Source of the DNA: JAYZQT01 sp036136335
GTDB lineage: Bacteria > Pseudomonadota > Alphaproteobacteria > MPNO01 > UBA830
Direction: 5' to 3'
Length of the DNA stretch: 64,000 nt
NCBI GenBank assembly: GCA_036136335.1
Contig: JAYZQT010000018.1
Coordinates: 1 to 64,000, forward strand
Part shown: positions 35,736 through 44,418 of the stretch, one piece after another
How the letters are laid out: each line of letters opens with the position of its first letter
Position numbering within the stretch: position 1 is the first letter of the stretch
Translations under genes and position numbers: made by a program
The notes under the pieces: generated by a model
The model's input: the letters and a program-made list of their open reading frames with translations, nothing else
The model's database searches: none
Told to the model about the DNA's origin: nothing

Positions 35736-36964
35736 AGCGAGTGCTCCTGTTCCCTTTTCCCTCGCCTCAGGATGTGCCTCAGAACGAAGGCCATTACGCA
35801 GACGATAGCGAGGATTATGATTCCCATTACAAAAAATCCATCTGCGAGTGAATATTCCGCAACAATTACCCCCATGGCAACCGGCACCGATAGTGATGCC
35901 GTCCGATTTATAGTCGCGCGCAAACCTACACTTAATCCCTGTTGTTTCGTCTCAACGCCGCGGGTCAATATCGACAGAATCATTGGAAAGGCAGTTCCCG
36001 AAAACGCTCCGGTCGCGCAGGCGATCGCGAATAAGGACCAAAACGTGCTGAATAAGGGTGCGGTACAGAACGCGATAGTCGAAAGAGCGGTGGCGACAAG
36101 AACGAGCCAGTTAGCCGATATCCAGCGCGATAACCATCCAACTGATAGTCCGGCCATGCTACCCGAGAGTGCTATGCAACCGATAATGAACCCGATTTCA
36201 GTCTTGGTGAAATTGATTTCAGCCATATAGACGGCGAAAAAGGTATGTCGCATAGCATAGGTGCCTGCGAGAACAGCCGACACAACAATCACATACGCGA
36301 CGATCGGGACCCTCAGCAGCGCAAAGCCCTCAGCGTATTGTGCCCATCGTGGCAGCAAGTCGATCAACGTTACGCGGGCGGCGGATCCCTCATCCATCTG
36401 CCGTGGAACAGCAGCAGTAATCAATACAAGCGCAAGCGACCATAATGAAACCATTCCGAATGCGCCCCATGGTCCCAGAAAGTCGAATGCCGCACCAGCG
36501 AGGACAGGACCGAGAAAATTGCCAAGTGTTGCGAGAAAGGTGAAACGGCCCATCAACTTGGGCTCCCCCTGGGTTAACCGGCCGACGAGTGCCTGCGCTC
36601 CAATCCAGGTGGCGACGTGCAGAAACCCGACAACAATCTGAAGAACCAGCACTCCGGTAATACTCGGAAAGAGAGGGTAAAGAAGAACCATAGCGCTTCC
36701 TAAAATACCAAGCGTAAGTGTTACCTTCCGTGTCCCCAACCGGTCCATCACGGCACCGGTTTGAATAGAGAAAAACATGGAAAGAAGTGCACGCATCGAA
36801 ATAGCCATCCCGATCCAGAACGCGCTTGCGCCAATCTCCAAGGCCCATAGTGGAACAATCAGGGTCAGCATGGGAATTTGACTCAGGCTGAAGAAGCCGG
36901 TGCCAAATACGGCCGCACGACCTGAATGTATCGACTCGCTTGGGGCTGTACGGGAATCAGTCAA
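35732..36964 (-). CDS. MFS transporter
   Basis: 410 residues if started at TTG 36964; the longer open frame to 37087 would run through the start of the divergent TauD gene and is not hydrophobic or family-like. About 12 membrane segments begin with AAVFGTGFFSLSQIPMLTLIVPLW; the loop between TM2 and TM3 carries GAVMDRLGTRKVTLTLG, the MFS signature. Probably an inner-membrane uptake or efflux carrier for the substrate of the coupled SDR. The 75-bp gap to the divergent TauD gene must hold both promoters. Confidence 0.8.
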   Translation of the reverse strand: MTDSRTAPSESIHSGRAAVFGTGFFSLSQIPMLTLIVPLWALEIGASAFWIGMAISMRALLSMFFSIQTGAVMDRLGTRKVTLTLGILGSAMVLLYPLFPSITGVLVLQIVVGFLHVATWIGAQALVGRLTQGEPKLMGRFTFLATLGNFLGPVLAGAAFDFLGPWGAFGMVSLWSLALVLITAAVPRQMDEGSAARVTLIDLLPRWAQYAEGFALLRVPIVAYVIVVSAVLAGTYAMRHTFFAVYMAEINFTKTEIGFIIGCIALSGSMAGLSVGWLSRWISANWLVLVATALSTIAFCTAPLFSTFWSLFAIACATGAFSGTAFPMILSILTRGVETKQQGLSVGLRATINRTASLSVPVAMGVIVAEYSLADGFFVMGIIILAIVCVMAFVLRHILRRGKREQEHSL

Positions 36965-37038
36965 AAAACACCCCAGAATTGCGTGGACGGTAGGAGGGCA
37001 ATATAGTTGAGCTCTAACGCATCTTTTACGGGAAAGAC

Positions 37039-37887
37039 ATGGCCATGGCGACGGCGATTTCAGAAATGGAAGTGAGACCGCTTTCAAGTGCCTGTGGGGC
37101 GGAGATTTGTGGCGTCGATCTAACTAAGCCGCTGGAAGAGAAGACATTAAATTTGATCCGGGAGGCTTGGTACAAAAATCTAATAATCGTGTTTCGTGAT
37201 CAGGATATGTCGAATGAAGATCAGGTGCGATTTTGCAAGTACTTCGGTGAACTCGAAGAGGTCCGAACCGGCAGGTATGCCACAGAAGAGATGCGGCATA
37301 CGATGATGATTACCAATGTAACTGATACAGGTATGATGACGGCACTGGAAAACGGGGATATGTGGTTTCACTCGGATCAGTGTTACTACGAATTTCCGTG
37401 CAGGGCTTCCACATTGTATGCCATGGAGATTCCCAAGGTGGGGGGTAACACGCTATTTGCGAATTGTTATGCGGCCTGGGAAACGTTACCGACCGAATTG
37501 TCGACGTTTCTCGATGGAAGAAAGGCTCATAATATTTATGACTATGCCGGCAATCCATTGAAACGTGGTGACGATGTAGATCCTGCCGCACCTTCGTACA
37601 GTCACCCCGTTGCGCGGACCCATCCGGAAACCGGGCGCAAGGCACTTTACGTCAATCGGCTAATGACAGATTTGATAGAAGGAACGTCGGCGGAAAAAAG
37701 TGCGAGTATATTGGAGCAGCTCTTTGAGCACAGCGAAAAACCAGAATTTGTTTATGAACACGTATGGCGAATAGGTGATTTCGTAATGTGGGATAACCGG
37801 TGTTCCATGCATGCGCGAACTGATTTCGATCCTGCAGAACGGCGTATGATGCGCCGGATCACGATTAAGGGCGAAGCTGTGCGCTAG
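37039..37887 (+). CDS. TauD/TfdA family 2-oxoglutarate-dependent dioxygenase
   Basis: 282 residues. The iron ligands are HxD in MWFHSDQCYYE (about residue 112) and His in NRCSMHARTDF (about 256), followed by RRMMRRITIKG with the Arg that binds 2-oxoglutarate. The N-terminal CGAEICGVDLTKPL is the standard TauD/TfdA opening. These enzymes free sulfite from taurine, cleave aryloxyacetates such as 2,4-D, or hydroxylate various acids. Divergent from the MFS-SDR pair, it may belong to the same substrate system; the aryloxy-acid option fits the setting but is not provable here. Confidence 0.88.
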   Translation: MAMATAISEMEVRPLSSACGAEICGVDLTKPLEEKTLNLIREAWYKNLIIVFRDQDMSNEDQVRFCKYFGELEEVRTGRYATEEMRHTMMITNVTDTGMMTALENGDMWFHSDQCYYEFPCRASTLYAMEIPKVGGNTLFANCYAAWETLPTELSTFLDGRKAHNIYDYAGNPLKRGDDVDPAAPSYSHPVARTHPETGRKALYVNRLMTDLIEGTSAEKSASILEQLFEHSEKPEFVYEHVWRIGDFVMWDNRCSMHARTDFDPAERRMMRRITIKGEAVR

Positions 37888-38044
37888 TCAAATCAATCTG
37901 AAAGCAAATTGTGTTGACCGGTTGTGAAACTTGAACCTCCCCGAGGGACTGTCCGGCAACTTAAAATGACGTTGGAAACATTTTTGGGGGAATGTTTCCA
38001 TTGCAATCTTGTGATAGACAACCGCTAGGAAAGGACAACCAGAT

Positions 38045-38791
38045 ATGAGCGCTAAAACAGCTGTGGCTGGTCTCGATAAAGTCGTGGATGCCTACTCGAA
38101 ACGGTCAAGGATCATGAACGAGCCCATGACCAAAGGCCGTGCACATATGTTTGTATTGCAACATCGGCAGAACACAATGCAACGAAACTCTGTTCTTAAA
38201 CTCCGGGTTGCAACGAACTGCCCGGAATGGGACGTCAAGCTAGGGATTTTAGAGGCTTGTGTCGAAGAAATTGTTTCTGATACGGAGCACGGCGATGGCC
38301 GGCCGCACTGGAAAGTTCTAGAGGATCTGGGCGTTGACTGCGGTATGAAACGTGCACAGATACGCAACGCAAAGCTGCTCCCGTCGACACGGCTGGCGTG
38401 GCGTGCGTGGGATGGTTTGATGACCAACCGGCACTGGCTTTTGGGTCTGATGGCCAACACCTGTGCAGAACGTTCCAATATCCCCGGTTACGGGAAGGGT
38501 GAGGTGCGCAAAAAAGGCTGGTTCGGGAACGAGAACCGACGATGGGGAAAACTGTTCAATCTGTCTGATGTTCAAAAATTATTCTTTGGCATGCACTCCG
38601 AAGCCGACATCAAACATTCCAATCTAGGGTGGAATACCGTTGCCAAATATGCAGGCAAGTTGAGGATGGAAGACGAGGTGATTGACGCATGTGAAGAAAA
38701 CCTGATCGTGTGGGACCACTATCTCAATGGTATTGCCGACGCGGGTGACGCGTTGGACAAGAAGTTGGGCTGGCGTCAAAAAGTTGCATAA
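38045..38791 (+). CDS. Haem-oxygenase-like diiron oxidase (HDO) superfamily protein, CADD-like ligand set
   Basis: 248 residues, strongest RBS of the region (AGGAAAGGA). Low-complexity helices throughout match the TenA/PqqC/CADD fold, for example MFVLQHRQNTMQRNS (about 35-49). Candidate metal ligands are E81 and H88 (TEHGDGRPHW), E142 (CAERSN) and H184-x3-D188-x2-H191 (HSEADIKH). As I recall the Chlamydia CADD diiron site, it uses E81, H88, E142, H174, D178 and H181, so the set and spacing agree closely. CADD makes p-aminobenzoate; other HDO enzymes cleave or oxidise amino and fatty acids. Function here is unknown. 72 bp ahead of the dihydroxyphthalate-decarboxylase-like gene. Confidence 0.68.
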   Translation: MSAKTAVAGLDKVVDAYSKRSRIMNEPMTKGRAHMFVLQHRQNTMQRNSVLKLRVATNCPEWDVKLGILEACVEEIVSDTEHGDGRPHWKVLEDLGVDCGMKRAQIRNAKLLPSTRLAWRAWDGLMTNRHWLLGLMANTCAERSNIPGYGKGEVRKKGWFGNENRRWGKLFNLSDVQKLFFGMHSEADIKHSNLGWNTVAKYAGKLRMEDEVIDACEENLIVWDHYLNGIADAGDALDKKLGWRQKVA

Positions 38792-38863
38792 GTCACACTG
38801 GTCGCAGGGAGCGACACAGTTTCCGCTCGAAAACTGTCTTGACACCGTATTGAGAGACCGAAA

Positions 38864-39853
38864 ATGTCGGAATTGACCCTTACCTTTGCGGCGAGTGATT
38901 ATGAACATACCCGTGATTTGACCCGCGGAGATATTCAAGCGGAAGGCATCGATTTACGTTATCTGAACCTTCAGATTGAGGAAACGTTCTTTCGTTTCAT
39001 CAAATTTCGGGAGTGGGATGTGTCGGAAATGTCTTTCGGCAAATATATAGCGCTGAAGTCCCAAAACGACCAAAGTCTCACCGCCATTCCGGTATTTCCG
39101 TCCAGGGTGTTTCGACAGTCATCGCTGTTTGTTGTGTCGGGTAGCAACCTGCAGGAAGCATCCGACCTCCGCGGCAAACGGATAGGTATACCGGAATGGG
39201 CGCAAACCGCGTCGATCTATACCCGCGGCTGGCTGGCGCACGACATCGGCATTCCCCTCCAAGAGATTGAATGGATACAGGGGGGTGTCAACGATGCGGG
39301 CCGCCAGGAAAAAGTGACATTGAACCTGCCAGACGGTGTTTCCTCTACCCCGCGGCCTGATAGGTCCCTGACCGAGATGCTTCTTGGTGGGGAGATTGAC
39401 TGCATAATGTCTGCCCATCCGCCCGCGCCGGTCGAAAATGCCGATGGGTCAATCCTGCATCTTTATCCGAACTACCGAGAGATAGAGGAACAGTATTACC
39501 GTGACACGGGGATTTTCCCGATCATGCATGTAATTGCGCTGCGGGGCGACGTATTCGAACAAAATCGTTGGATTGCGAAAAATCTGTTGAAGGCGTTTAC
39601 AGAAGCCAAGGACAGGGCAATGTTGCGGGTTCAGGAAATGACGGCAACTCGTGTTCCATTTGCCTGGTGCTATGAAGGAGCACAAAAAGCACGACGGCTT
39701 TTCGGCGAAGATTTTTTTCCTTACGGGGTCGAAGCCAACCGCAAAACATTGGAAGCATTTCTGCGGTATGGATTTGAGCAAGGTGTCTGCCAACGCAAAG
39801 TTGAGGTGGAGGAGCTTTTCCCGGAAGAGGTGCAGGCGGAATTTCGTGTTTGA
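38864..39853 (+). CDS. 4,5-dihydroxyphthalate decarboxylase-like protein (Pht5 / periplasmic-binding-protein fold)
   Basis: 329 residues. The N-terminus LTFAASDYEHTRDLTRGDIQ, EETFFRFIKFREWDVSEMSF and FPSRVFRQSSLFV, then DLRGKRIGIPEWAQTASIYTRGWL, are the hallmark blocks of the Pht5 family, which decarboxylates 4,5-dihydroxyphthalate to protocatechuate; many relatives are annotated as ABC solute-binding proteins. No signal peptide is seen, arguing for a cytosolic enzyme. It is 72 bp downstream of the HDO gene on the same strand, and no ABC permease is nearby. Substrate uncertain. Confidence 0.83.
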   Translation: MSELTLTFAASDYEHTRDLTRGDIQAEGIDLRYLNLQIEETFFRFIKFREWDVSEMSFGKYIALKSQNDQSLTAIPVFPSRVFRQSSLFVVSGSNLQEASDLRGKRIGIPEWAQTASIYTRGWLAHDIGIPLQEIEWIQGGVNDAGRQEKVTLNLPDGVSSTPRPDRSLTEMLLGGEIDCIMSAHPPAPVENADGSILHLYPNYREIEEQYYRDTGIFPIMHVIALRGDVFEQNRWIAKNLLKAFTEAKDRAMLRVQEMTATRVPFAWCYEGAQKARRLFGEDFFPYGVEANRKTLEAFLRYGFEQGVCQRKVEVEELFPEEVQAEFRV

Positions 39854-40100
39854 GGAAAGGAAAAACCTGAACGGCATAAAAATCGGTGTGTGCCCAAACT
39901 CCTGATGGCACAGGACAACCGGTTCAGAATAGGGATGGTCCCCAAACGATCAGAATTTCCCAATCGAAACATTGGGTCCCGGAATTACAGTTTTCGTGAA
40001 TTTGCGGGCTCATTGGTTGCAAGAAACGCATGGAGAGAAACTTTCATGAAAACCAATATACCTTTCTTGGGAGATCATTTGTGATTGATAGAATCGTCGG

Positions 40101-41087
40101 ATGACCACACCTATCGTTCTTGTTACCCATGCGGCACCGGATGATATTCGTATAGCAATTGTCAAAACTTTCGGACTTGAGGCGGATGTTCGGTTTCTTC
40201 CCGATTTATCAGTTTCAGAGCGGGCGTTTTCTATCCGCAATGCAACCGCTGTACTGACTTACGATCCGTTCAGCGACCTGGGACGCGAGGAGATGGCAAG
40301 GCTGGAATGCTGCGGGCTAATACAATGTTTAACAGCAGGCATTGACTACCTGCCTCTTAGTCAAATACCGCCAAATATTCCGATCGCCTATAACGCGGGA
40401 GGGTTCGCGGAACCAATGGCGGAACATGTAGTTGCGATGACAATGGCGGGTAGCAAGCGGCTGGCGGTGGAACATCGTCTGATGCAACAGGGAGAGTTTA
40501 ACCAGTTCGTTCCCACCAAAAGAATTGCTGGGGGCACCTGCGGAATTTTGGGATTCGGCGCGACGGGAAGAGAGGTCGGCCGCCTCATGCGGGGTCTTGG
40601 CATGCGTATAGAAGCAATTAACCGTTCCGGAAGAACCGAAGAAGCCGTTGATTTCATCGGCACTCTAGAAGATACGGACCGAATTTTAACAAACGCGGAC
40701 GTTCTAGTCATAACGCTTGCATTGACAAAGATTACTGAAGGCTTGATCGATGAGGATCGGCTATCTTTGATGAAGCCTGATGCTGTCCTGGTAAATGTGG
40801 CTCGCGGGGAAATAGTGGACGAGGATGGGCTTTACAATCACCTTCTGGCACATCCGGGTTTTACGGCCTGCCTAGAAGCGTGGTGGATTGAGCCGGTTCG
40901 CCACGGCCGGTTTGAAACAAAATATCCGTTCCTTGATCTACCCAATGTGATTGCCTCACCACACAATTCCGGGATGACGGAGGGCACGGTTTTGATCGGT
41001 GTCTGCCGCGGCGCGGAAAACGTACTGAGGTTCATAAGGGGTGACGAACCGAGGTTTGTCGCGACCGAAGACATAAAAATGCGCTAA
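40101..41087 (+). CDS. D-isomer-specific 2-hydroxyacid dehydrogenase
   Basis: 328 residues. The NAD-binding Rossmann motif LGFGATGREVGRLMRGLG is at about residues 151-168, the substrate/cofactor region has VNVARGEIVDEDGLYN, and catalytic residues are a Glu in the EAWW segment and His in SPHNSGMTEG (about 293). INRSGR after beta-2 (Arg) could favour NADP. It probably reduces or oxidises a 2-oxo/2-hydroxy acid. It follows the Pht5-like gene after 247 bp of non-coding sequence. Confidence 0.86.
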   Translation: MTTPIVLVTHAAPDDIRIAIVKTFGLEADVRFLPDLSVSERAFSIRNATAVLTYDPFSDLGREEMARLECCGLIQCLTAGIDYLPLSQIPPNIPIAYNAGGFAEPMAEHVVAMTMAGSKRLAVEHRLMQQGEFNQFVPTKRIAGGTCGILGFGATGREVGRLMRGLGMRIEAINRSGRTEEAVDFIGTLEDTDRILTNADVLVITLALTKITEGLIDEDRLSLMKPDAVLVNVARGEIVDEDGLYNHLLAHPGFTACLEAWWIEPVRHGRFETKYPFLDLPNVIASPHNSGMTEGTVLIGVCRGAENVLRFIRGDEPRFVATEDIKMR

Positions 41088-41224
41088 CTTTTGGGCGGCT
41101 GAACTTTGATTCATAGACCCATGTTTGAGAGTCTGTCATAGCAATATTGGGTTTGGGTGTAGGATTTATAAGCAAAATAGGGTCGGCCTCTCCTGGCAAT
41201 CTGGATATAAATTTGGAGAAAAAA

Positions 41225-41707
41225 ATGCGCTCACTTTTTAAAATGGCTGAGCCGGTTGGTACATTGCTCAAAGAACGGGGGCAGACAATTGCTGTGTCAG
41301 AATCGGCGGCTGGAGGTCTTATCAGTGGAGCCCTCCTTTCGGTTCCAGGCGCTTCTGCCTATTTTCTCGGCGGAGCATCGGTTTATACGCAAACAGCGCG
41401 GCGCGGCCTGTTGCGCTTTAACGATGCCAAGGCACAAATGCGAGGCTCGACTGAGGAATATGCGCTACTGACAGCTTCAACCATCCTCACAATTTTTGAG
41501 GCGGATTGGGCAATCGGGGAATCTGGTGCTGCTGGCCCTGGCGGTAACCGCTATGGTGATCCGGCTGGACACGTTGCACTAGCGGTGACGGGCCCAGCCA
41601 CCGCCACCCGGATCGTCCAGACCGGAAATGCCGAGCGGGAGGAAAACATGTGGGCCTTCTGTAGGGGCGCACTCGACCTCCTTTACGAAACTATGTGTGC
41701 AGACTGA
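41225..41707 (+). CDS. CinA C-terminal-type nicotinamide-nucleotide amidase (PncC-like)
   Basis: 160 residues from ATG 41225 (GGAG 7 bp upstream; the open frame goes back to 41147). AVSESAAGGLISGALLSVPGASAYFLGGASVYT (residues about 24-56) holds the catalytic Ser and the family signature, and ESGAAGPGGNRYGDPAGHV is also typical. PncC deamidates NMN to NaMN in pyridine nucleotide salvage. Only the C-terminal CinA domain is present. The stop is directly before the ArsC-like ATG. Confidence 0.87.
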   Translation: MRSLFKMAEPVGTLLKERGQTIAVSESAAGGLISGALLSVPGASAYFLGGASVYTQTARRGLLRFNDAKAQMRGSTEEYALLTASTILTIFEADWAIGESGAAGPGGNRYGDPAGHVALAVTGPATATRIVQTGNAEREENMWAFCRGALDLLYETMCAD

Positions 41708-41708
41708 G

Positions 41709-42053
41709 ATGATTGCCGTTTATGGAATCAAGAATTGCGACACCTGCCGTAAATCTCTCAAATGGTTGAAAGGTGAGGGTATAGAGCACTGTTATCACGA
41801 TCTGAGTATCGACGGGTTGGATCGGGATTCTCTGCTCGTTTGGGTTGAGAGCATCGGGTGGAATAAGCTTTTGAACCGACGTGGCACAACCTGGCGAAAC
41901 CTGCCAGAGTTCGAAAAGGAGGGGCTTGATGAAACGCGTGCCGTGAACCTGATGCTAGCCCACCCAACGTTGATAAAACGCCCGGTATTCGAGATCGGTC
42001 CCCGTGTGTTTGTCGGGTTCAGTGCGCAGACGCAGGGCGTGCTGAAGGGTTAA
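41709..42053 (+). CDS. ArsC/Spx-family protein (YffB-like)
   Basis: 114 residues from ATG 41709, 1 bp after the CinA-like stop. Thioredoxin-fold CxxC in YGIKNCDTCRKSLKWL (about residues 9-12), a later WNKLLNRRGTTWRNLP and LMLAHPTLIKRPVFEIGPRVFVGF are those of YffB/ArsC. It is probably a glutathione- or thioredoxin-linked reductase, not proven to be an arsenate reductase. Its 3' end converges on the ThDP-enzyme gene within 3 bp. Confidence 0.87.
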   Translation: MIAVYGIKNCDTCRKSLKWLKGEGIEHCYHDLSIDGLDRDSLLVWVESIGWNKLLNRRGTTWRNLPEFEKEGLDETRAVNLMLAHPTLIKRPVFEIGPRVFVGFSAQTQGVLKG

Positions 42054-42056
42054 TTG

Positions 42057-43883
42057 CTACGAAACGTTGCCCAAAGATGTTGTAACATCGACTACGGCGA
42101 CCCGGCCCCGTTCAACCTCCGCCACAGCACGCTGAAGCACTTCAGAGAGTTGTTCTGGTGTGTTGACGGGACCCTCCGACCATGCGCCAAAACCTCGTGC
42201 CACTTCCGAGAAGTTGATTACAGGGTCGCGCATAGCCTGACCAATCCAAGCATTTTCCCTCGGCCGATCCCGGTTGTGGGCAACTTCGATTTGATGGATC
42301 TCGTCGTTTCCCCACGTTGAGTTATTGTTAATGACGTGCAGCATAGGTACCCCGTAATGGGCAGCTGACCAAATGCAACCCGGGGCCATAAGGTAATCAC
42401 CGTCTCCACCCAGTGACACGCAGAATCGTCCCTCATCGCGCAACGCGAGTGCAGCCCCGATCGCGGCGGAGGTGTTGTACCCAACGCCGCCCCCGCCATC
42501 GGTTCCCAGATAGGCGCCGGCTCCGGGAAAATTCCATACGACTTCGCTGAAACTGCGATGATTGGCCGCGGTCAGGGTCCAGGGTTTGTCTTTTACTGCC
42601 TGATAGACCTCGTGGATCATACGCTCGATCTTGATAGGAGCCGCGTCCCATCCCTTGCGTGCGGCCTTTGTTTGTGACTCCCGCAGTGTTTCATGCCGCT
42701 CCGCGAGGAGCTTTTTTCTTTTAATTATTCGGTCAACATTTTTCCCATCAGAAACAAGCAATTTCTGAATTGCGTATATCAGCCGGTCGACACCGTGTTC
42801 TGGCTCGCAAACGATCTGGAGGTCAACCGGCGGGGTTGGTCCACCGAACGCGGTCCACAAATTATTATCAATCGCATTGAGGGAAATATCGATTATTTTC
42901 GCGGGAGCCTTTTTCCGAGCTTCAAGACCGTCAGATCGCCGTCTAACTGCGTAGGTCCCTAAAATATTGTTGATATCAATTGGATCGAGGCAGATTATTA
43001 CGTCCGCCAAGAGTATCGCATCCGTGTCCCCGGAGAGGTTTTGAGGATGATCGCTGGGCCAGCAATAGACTCCCCGGTCATTGATTGCCCCAGCGCCGGA
43101 AATTTCCAAAAGCTTGATCAGTGGTTCACGTACCCGTTCATAAATGCCGAGACGCCCACCCACCAGTAGCGGAAATTCGGCGTTAAGGATCAAATCCGCT
43201 GCTTGCATCAATGCGGTTTCGTTGGGTGCCATTGGAGCTGGTGGTTGATAGCGTGGCAACTCAGGATTTAATGGTTCAACGTCCTTCTCTACTTTCATTT
43301 CCTGAATATGTGTATCAATCGAAATGTAAACAGGCCCAGCAGGCGGGGTGCCTGCGACCGTTTTACCGCGGAGGATTGCTTTGATCGTTGCATTGGCTGT
43401 GGGTGGTTCGTCGGTCCACTTCACCCAATTCTTGATGATGTCAGCTTGGGTGCTGGCGGAATGGTTCCATTCGATAAAACGTCGCCTGTCGGGATCAAGC
43501 GGCCCCGCCCCCCCCAAAAACACGATAGGGGCACGATCACAATATGCGTTATAGAGCCCCATCGATCCGTTCATGACGCCGACCAGGTCATGGAGGATAC
43601 ACAATGCAGGTTTACCGGTCGCCTTCGCGTAGCCGTGTGCCATCGATGCAGCTGACAGTTCACTCGTCGCGAGTATAATCTGTGGATCCAAATTACGGTT
43701 AAAATTGACGAGAGAATCGTGCAGGCCACGATAACTCGCGCCCGGCAACAGAAAAACATAACCAAAGTCCATTCGTGCTAACAAATCAGCGATTGTGTCC
43801 GAAACATATTCGGGAACGGCACGGTTAGCGGGCAGGTTTACAGGTGTTTCGTGATTGGCAAAGTTTGTTGGCGTCTGGTTCAA
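42057..43883 (-). CDS. Thiamine-diphosphate-dependent enzyme (benzoylformate decarboxylase/acetolactate synthase type)
   Basis: 608 residues from TTG 43883 (GGGG 8 bp upstream; TTG 43925 is the first possible start). The N-terminal PYR domain has SELSAASMAHGYAKATGK with the catalytic Glu that activates ThDP, the middle domain ends near residue 340, and the PP domain has the ThDP/Mg motif GGDGDYLMAPGCIWSAAH...NNNSTWGN. The substrate could be a 2-oxo or aryl-oxo acid (decarboxylation or carboligation), as in benzoylformate, phenylpyruvate or sulfopyruvate decarboxylases. Its product could be an aldehyde. Alone on its strand. Confidence 0.88.
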   Translation of the reverse strand: MNQTPTNFANHETPVNLPANRAVPEYVSDTIADLLARMDFGYVFLLPGASYRGLHDSLVNFNRNLDPQIILATSELSAASMAHGYAKATGKPALCILHDLVGVMNGSMGLYNAYCDRAPIVFLGGAGPLDPDRRRFIEWNHSASTQADIIKNWVKWTDEPPTANATIKAILRGKTVAGTPPAGPVYISIDTHIQEMKVEKDVEPLNPELPRYQPPAPMAPNETALMQAADLILNAEFPLLVGGRLGIYERVREPLIKLLEISGAGAINDRGVYCWPSDHPQNLSGDTDAILLADVIICLDPIDINNILGTYAVRRRSDGLEARKKAPAKIIDISLNAIDNNLWTAFGGPTPPVDLQIVCEPEHGVDRLIYAIQKLLVSDGKNVDRIIKRKKLLAERHETLRESQTKAARKGWDAAPIKIERMIHEVYQAVKDKPWTLTAANHRSFSEVVWNFPGAGAYLGTDGGGGVGYNTSAAIGAALALRDEGRFCVSLGGDGDYLMAPGCIWSAAHYGVPMLHVINNNSTWGNDEIHQIEVAHNRDRPRENAWIGQAMRDPVINFSEVARGFGAWSEGPVNTPEQLSEVLQRAVAEVERGRVAVVDVTTSLGNVS

Positions 43884-44032
43884 TTTTTTTCCCCAATGAT
43901 GTCGCGGGTAATTGCATACATCCAATACGACGGCAATCGGTTTGACCAGAGGGTATCACGGGGAAGAGGTGGCACAAATGTTATAGCAAAACAATTCTCT
44001 TCCCCGGCCATTCTCAATGAAAATGCTACAGC

Positions 44033-44239
44033 CTACTCACCGAATATCCACTCGTCACGTACGGAAGAGAATTGCTCACGGATAAGGTCGGCGATGGTGG
44101 TTACGGCCGGTGATACCGGACGATCAGTGCGCTTTAAAAATTTTCGCGTGATCTCTACACCGTCAATCTGGGAAGCGGCCATCTCTCCATTTTCTATGTC
44201 CGCAATTTGCGAAAAATACTGTAGCTGTCGTAAATCCAT
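44033..44239 (-). pseudogene. Gutted LysR-type regulator (internal deletion)
   Basis: 68 residues. The first 20 or so (MDLRQLQYFSQIADIENGEM) match the start of LysR proteins (MDLRQLRYF.. A..G), and the last 30 (RPVSPAVTTIADLIREQF) match the LysR C-terminal segment (RP.SpA...v..LlrE). The roughly 230 residues between (DNA-binding helix onwards and effector domain) are missing in one in-frame step. It cannot be a working regulator. It faces the divergent UbiD gene at 44419, where LysR regulators usually lie, and an intact 23-bp palindrome sits 12 bp upstream. The deletion may have made the UbiD gene constitutive or left it to another regulator. Confidence 0.6.
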
Positions 44240-44250
44240 AAAATACCTAT

Positions 44251-44273
44251 ATTGATCTCAAATTGAGATCAAT
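44251..44273. promoter_or_regulatory. 23-bp perfect palindrome, candidate operator of the ubiD pair
   Basis: 11-bp arms (ATTGATCTCAA and TTGAGATCAAT) flank a single central A with no mismatch. It starts 12 bp before the remnant LysR start and 146 bp before the UbiD start. TTGATC (44252-44257), a 17-bp gap and TAATTA (44275-44280) could form a rightward promoter overlapping it. A palindrome this perfect is more like a GntR/MarR/TetR-type operator than the T-N11-A box of LysR sites. Confidence 0.55.
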
Positions 44274-44418
44274 TTAATTACTATATGGTATTGGTAACAA
44301 TTGAATGTCGTGTTTAAGTTTGCGAATGGTTAAGTTTTTGGCTTTAACCAGTTTTGGCGCAAATGTATGCCAGATACGGCAGGGTCACCCGATATCAAAT
44401 TGAGAAGGAAATTTTTAA

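Noticed and set aside
36965..37087. Long N-terminus of the MFS gene at 35732
   Set aside because: It runs antisense through the first codons of the TauD-type gene and its promoter region, and translates to a sequence with no membrane or family features.
39890..40084. 64-codon ORF between the Pht5-like and 2-hydroxyacid dehydrogenase genes
   Set aside because: It begins at a possible alternative start without an evident RBS and resembles no family; a region of 247 bp with an open frame of this size is expected by chance.
43851..44255. 134-codon ORF on the + strand opposite the LysR remnant
   Set aside because: It overlaps both the ThDP-enzyme start region and the remnant, has no recognisable motif and is best explained as the antisense shadow of those coding segments.
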